Source: an uncultured Steroidobacteraceae bacterium (lineage in GTDB: Bacteria > Pseudomonadota > Gammaproteobacteria > Steroidobacterales > Steroidobacteraceae). From it: DNA of 8,468 nucleotides. Positions 7,167 to 8,468 of the stretch are shown here, in pieces (positions within the stretch are counted from its first letter, which is position 1; each line of letters opens with the position of its first letter). Where the stretch lies: positions 1 through 8,468 of the forward strand of contig CATPBQ010000157.1 in NCBI GenBank assembly GCA_955652795.1, in the 5' to 3' direction. A program made the translations under genes and the position numbers. Under the pieces are notes generated by a model. That model searched no databases and was not told the origin of the DNA. It saw only the letters and a program-made list of their open reading frames with translations.

Positions 7167-7744
7167 GAGTACCACTCGCTCACCCGTGCCCAGTCGTCGC
7201 TCCAGAAGAGAATGGCGCGCAGCGATGCCGGCAGGTGGCCACGGCGCACGCCGGCGCGCACGCTGATAGTGTAGTTGCCGCCATCGAGCTGCGGTTCCAC
7301 CAGGATCGGCCAGGCATCCACCTTGCCCAGGTACCCCAGCGCCTCGTCCAGTGTCGCGAAGCTCTCCAGATCGCCGCTGCGCGTATCGCGCACCACGTAA
7401 CGCTCACTCACCGCGTGGTAGCTGAGCTCGCGCCGCAGCGTCAGCTCGACAATGTTCACGTTGAACCAGAAGCGCCGCTCACGATCCACGCGCGCGTCGA
7501 GATCGAACGCGAGCGTCAGGCCGTCCCGCAGCGCGTTGCGGATGGCGGGACCCATCGGGTACTCGACCCGCGCGTGCAGCAGAAACACCCCCTTGTCGAG
7601 GTTCACGTAGGCGGAACGCACCTCGAGTACGCCGTCGAGCGCGTCGCCATAACCGAGGCCCCAGCTCGCAAGGGCCATCACGCACACCGTTGTGAGCAGC
7701 CCGCCCCGGGTCAAACCATCCCTTGTTGGATCGCCGCGTAGCAT
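7148..7744 (-). CDS. Exported DUF4390 protein
   Basis: 198 residues from the ATG at 7744. The N-terminus has basic residues followed by a hydrophobic stretch (about 15-31, GLLTTVCVMALASWGLG), a signal peptide or anchor, so export to the periplasmic side is likely. The remainder matches DUF4390: an N-terminal beta-rich part (LEVRSAYVNLDKGVFLLHAR), RRFWFNVNIVELTLRREL, YHAVSERYVVRD, and the conserved C-terminal ending WSDDWARVSEWYSWLL. The function of the family is unknown. The same frame stays open up to 7885, but that longer start would overlap the end of rsmB by 94 nt and bury the signal peptide, so 7744 is preferred; no clear Shine-Dalgarno is visible before it. The position between rsmB and ntrY is recurrent in gammaproteobacteria, which hints at an envelope function linked to NtrY sensing (inference only). 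Confidence 0.87.
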   Translation of the reverse strand: MLRGDPTRDGLTRGGLLTTVCVMALASWGLGYGDALDGVLEVRSAYVNLDKGVFLLHARVEYPMGPAIRNALRDGLTLAFDLDARVDRERRFWFNVNIVELTLRRELSYHAVSERYVVRDTRSGDLESFATLDEALGYLGKVDAWPILVEPQLDGGNYTISVRAGVRRGHLPASLRAILFWSDDWARVSEWYSWLLPV

Positions 7745-7791
7745 GGATGCAACGACAGACCTGTGATGGATCTGCGACCGGCGGCGCGAAC

Positions 7792-8468
7792 TCAGGTTCC
7801 GGCCGTTGTCTTTTCGAGACAAGCATAATAGAACCCGTCCGTCCCCGCCTCTGCTCCCGGCAGCAGCTGCACGCCGACCGCGCAATCGAGCGCGCCGGGC
7901 GCGAGCGCGGGGCCTTCGGGCATCGCGGCCACCGCCATCTGCGGCTCCGCCGCCAGCAGGCGCGTCACGACCTCCTCGTTCTCCCCGGGCAGTATCGAGC
8001 AGGTCGAGTACACGAGGCGCCCGCCCGCAGCCAGCAGGGTGACCGCGGCCCTGAGGATCGCAAGCTGTCCGGACGCGAACGCGGGAATGTCACGCGCGCG
8101 TCGCAGCAGCTTGATGTCCGGGTGACGGCGGATCACCCCCGTAGAGGAGCAGGGAACGTCCACCAGAATCCGCTCGAACGGCCGGCCGTCCCAGAACGTG
8201 CCCGGATCGCGAACGTCTGCCGCCACCACCCGGGCGGTGCGCTTCAGGCGCCGGAGGTTGTCCTCGATTAATCCCACCCGGGCGGCGTCGATGTCCAGGG
8301 CCGTGAGATCCGCGCCTTCGCTTAGCAGCTCCAGGAGCTGACCCGTCTTGCCCCCGGGAGCGGCACACGCATCGAGCACGCGCATGCCACCGCGCACATC
8401 CAGCAGGGGCACCGCGAGCTGCGCGCCCGCGTCCTGAACCGAGACGGTCCCTTCGGCAAAGCCGGGCA
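7792..8468 (-). CDS. rsmB: 16S rRNA m5C967 methyltransferase, 5' end outside window (partial)
   Basis: The C-terminal 224 codons are present and the frame runs open to the right edge, so the gene continues beyond 8468 and the N-terminal NusB-like domain is not seen. The visible part is the SAM-dependent RNA m5C methyltransferase domain: FAEGTVSVQDAGAQLAVPLL leads into the SAM-binding motif LDACAAPGGKTGQ. Motif IV is ILVDVPCSSTGVIRRHPDIK, with the product-release Cys in PCSSTG, and motif VI is RLVYSTCSILPGENEEV, with the catalytic Cys in TCS. The substrate, 16S rRNA C967, is assigned from the RsmB family. A GTG at 8412 is an internal codon, not the start, because the conserved sequence before it continues in frame. 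It is the first visible gene of the minus-strand unit, 47 nt before DUF4390; def and fmt are commonly found upstream of it in relatives. Confidence 0.94.
   Translation of the reverse strand, partial: PGFAEGTVSVQDAGAQLAVPLLDVRGGMRVLDACAAPGGKTGQLLELLSEGADLTALDIDAARVGLIEDNLRRLKRTARVVAADVRDPGTFWDGRPFERILVDVPCSSTGVIRRHPDIKLLRRARDIPAFASGQLAILRAAVTLLAAGGRLVYSTCSILPGENEEVVTRLLAAEPQMAVAAMPEGPALAPGALDCAVGVQLLPGAEAGTDGFYYACLEKTTAGT

Noticed and set aside
7745..7885. Longer N-terminus for the DUF4390 gene starting at 7885
   Set aside because: It would overlap the conserved C-terminus of rsmB by 94 nt, adds an Arg/Ser-rich stretch, and hides the signal peptide behind 47 residues.

Overview
This is a GC-rich, gene-dense chromosomal window that reads as core genome of a gammaproteobacterium. 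The gene neighbourhoods (argS followed by an FtsN-like SPOR gene; rsmB, DUF4390, ntrY, ntrX in a row) suggest the Xanthomonadales/Nevskiales/Steroidobacter side of that class, but this placement is inference from gene order and protein style only. No insertion sequence, phage gene, CRISPR array, tRNA or rRNA is visible, and I see no new multi-gene defence or mobile system.

Layout: two gene sets converge near position 3050-3091. On the plus strand, a 73-nt nested inverted repeat (1-73) precedes argS (arginyl-tRNA synthetase, TTG start). A membrane-anchored SPOR-domain protein follows after 28 nt, and a secreted DUF2059 protein after a further 11 nt. The three look like one transcription unit, ending at a hairpin at 3056-3080.

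On the minus strand, read from the right edge, come: rsmB (16S rRNA m5C967 methyltransferase, N-terminal part outside the window), an exported DUF4390 protein, ntrY (membrane sensor kinase) and ntrX (response regulator), packed with gaps or overlaps of +47, -19 and -4 nt. A small TfoX-N-domain gene follows 50 nt after ntrX and may be co-transcribed.

How the genes relate: ArgS and RsmB serve translation. The SPOR protein probably acts in the cell envelope at the septum. DUF2059 and DUF4390 are exported proteins of unknown function. NtrY/NtrX form a complete phosphorelay whose signalling residues are all intact. The NtrX output domain, however, lacks the GAFTGA sigma-54 contact loop and has substituted Walker A, Walker B and arginine-finger positions. 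It probably does not work as a classical sigma-54 activator. This and the structured argS leader are the two points most worth following up.
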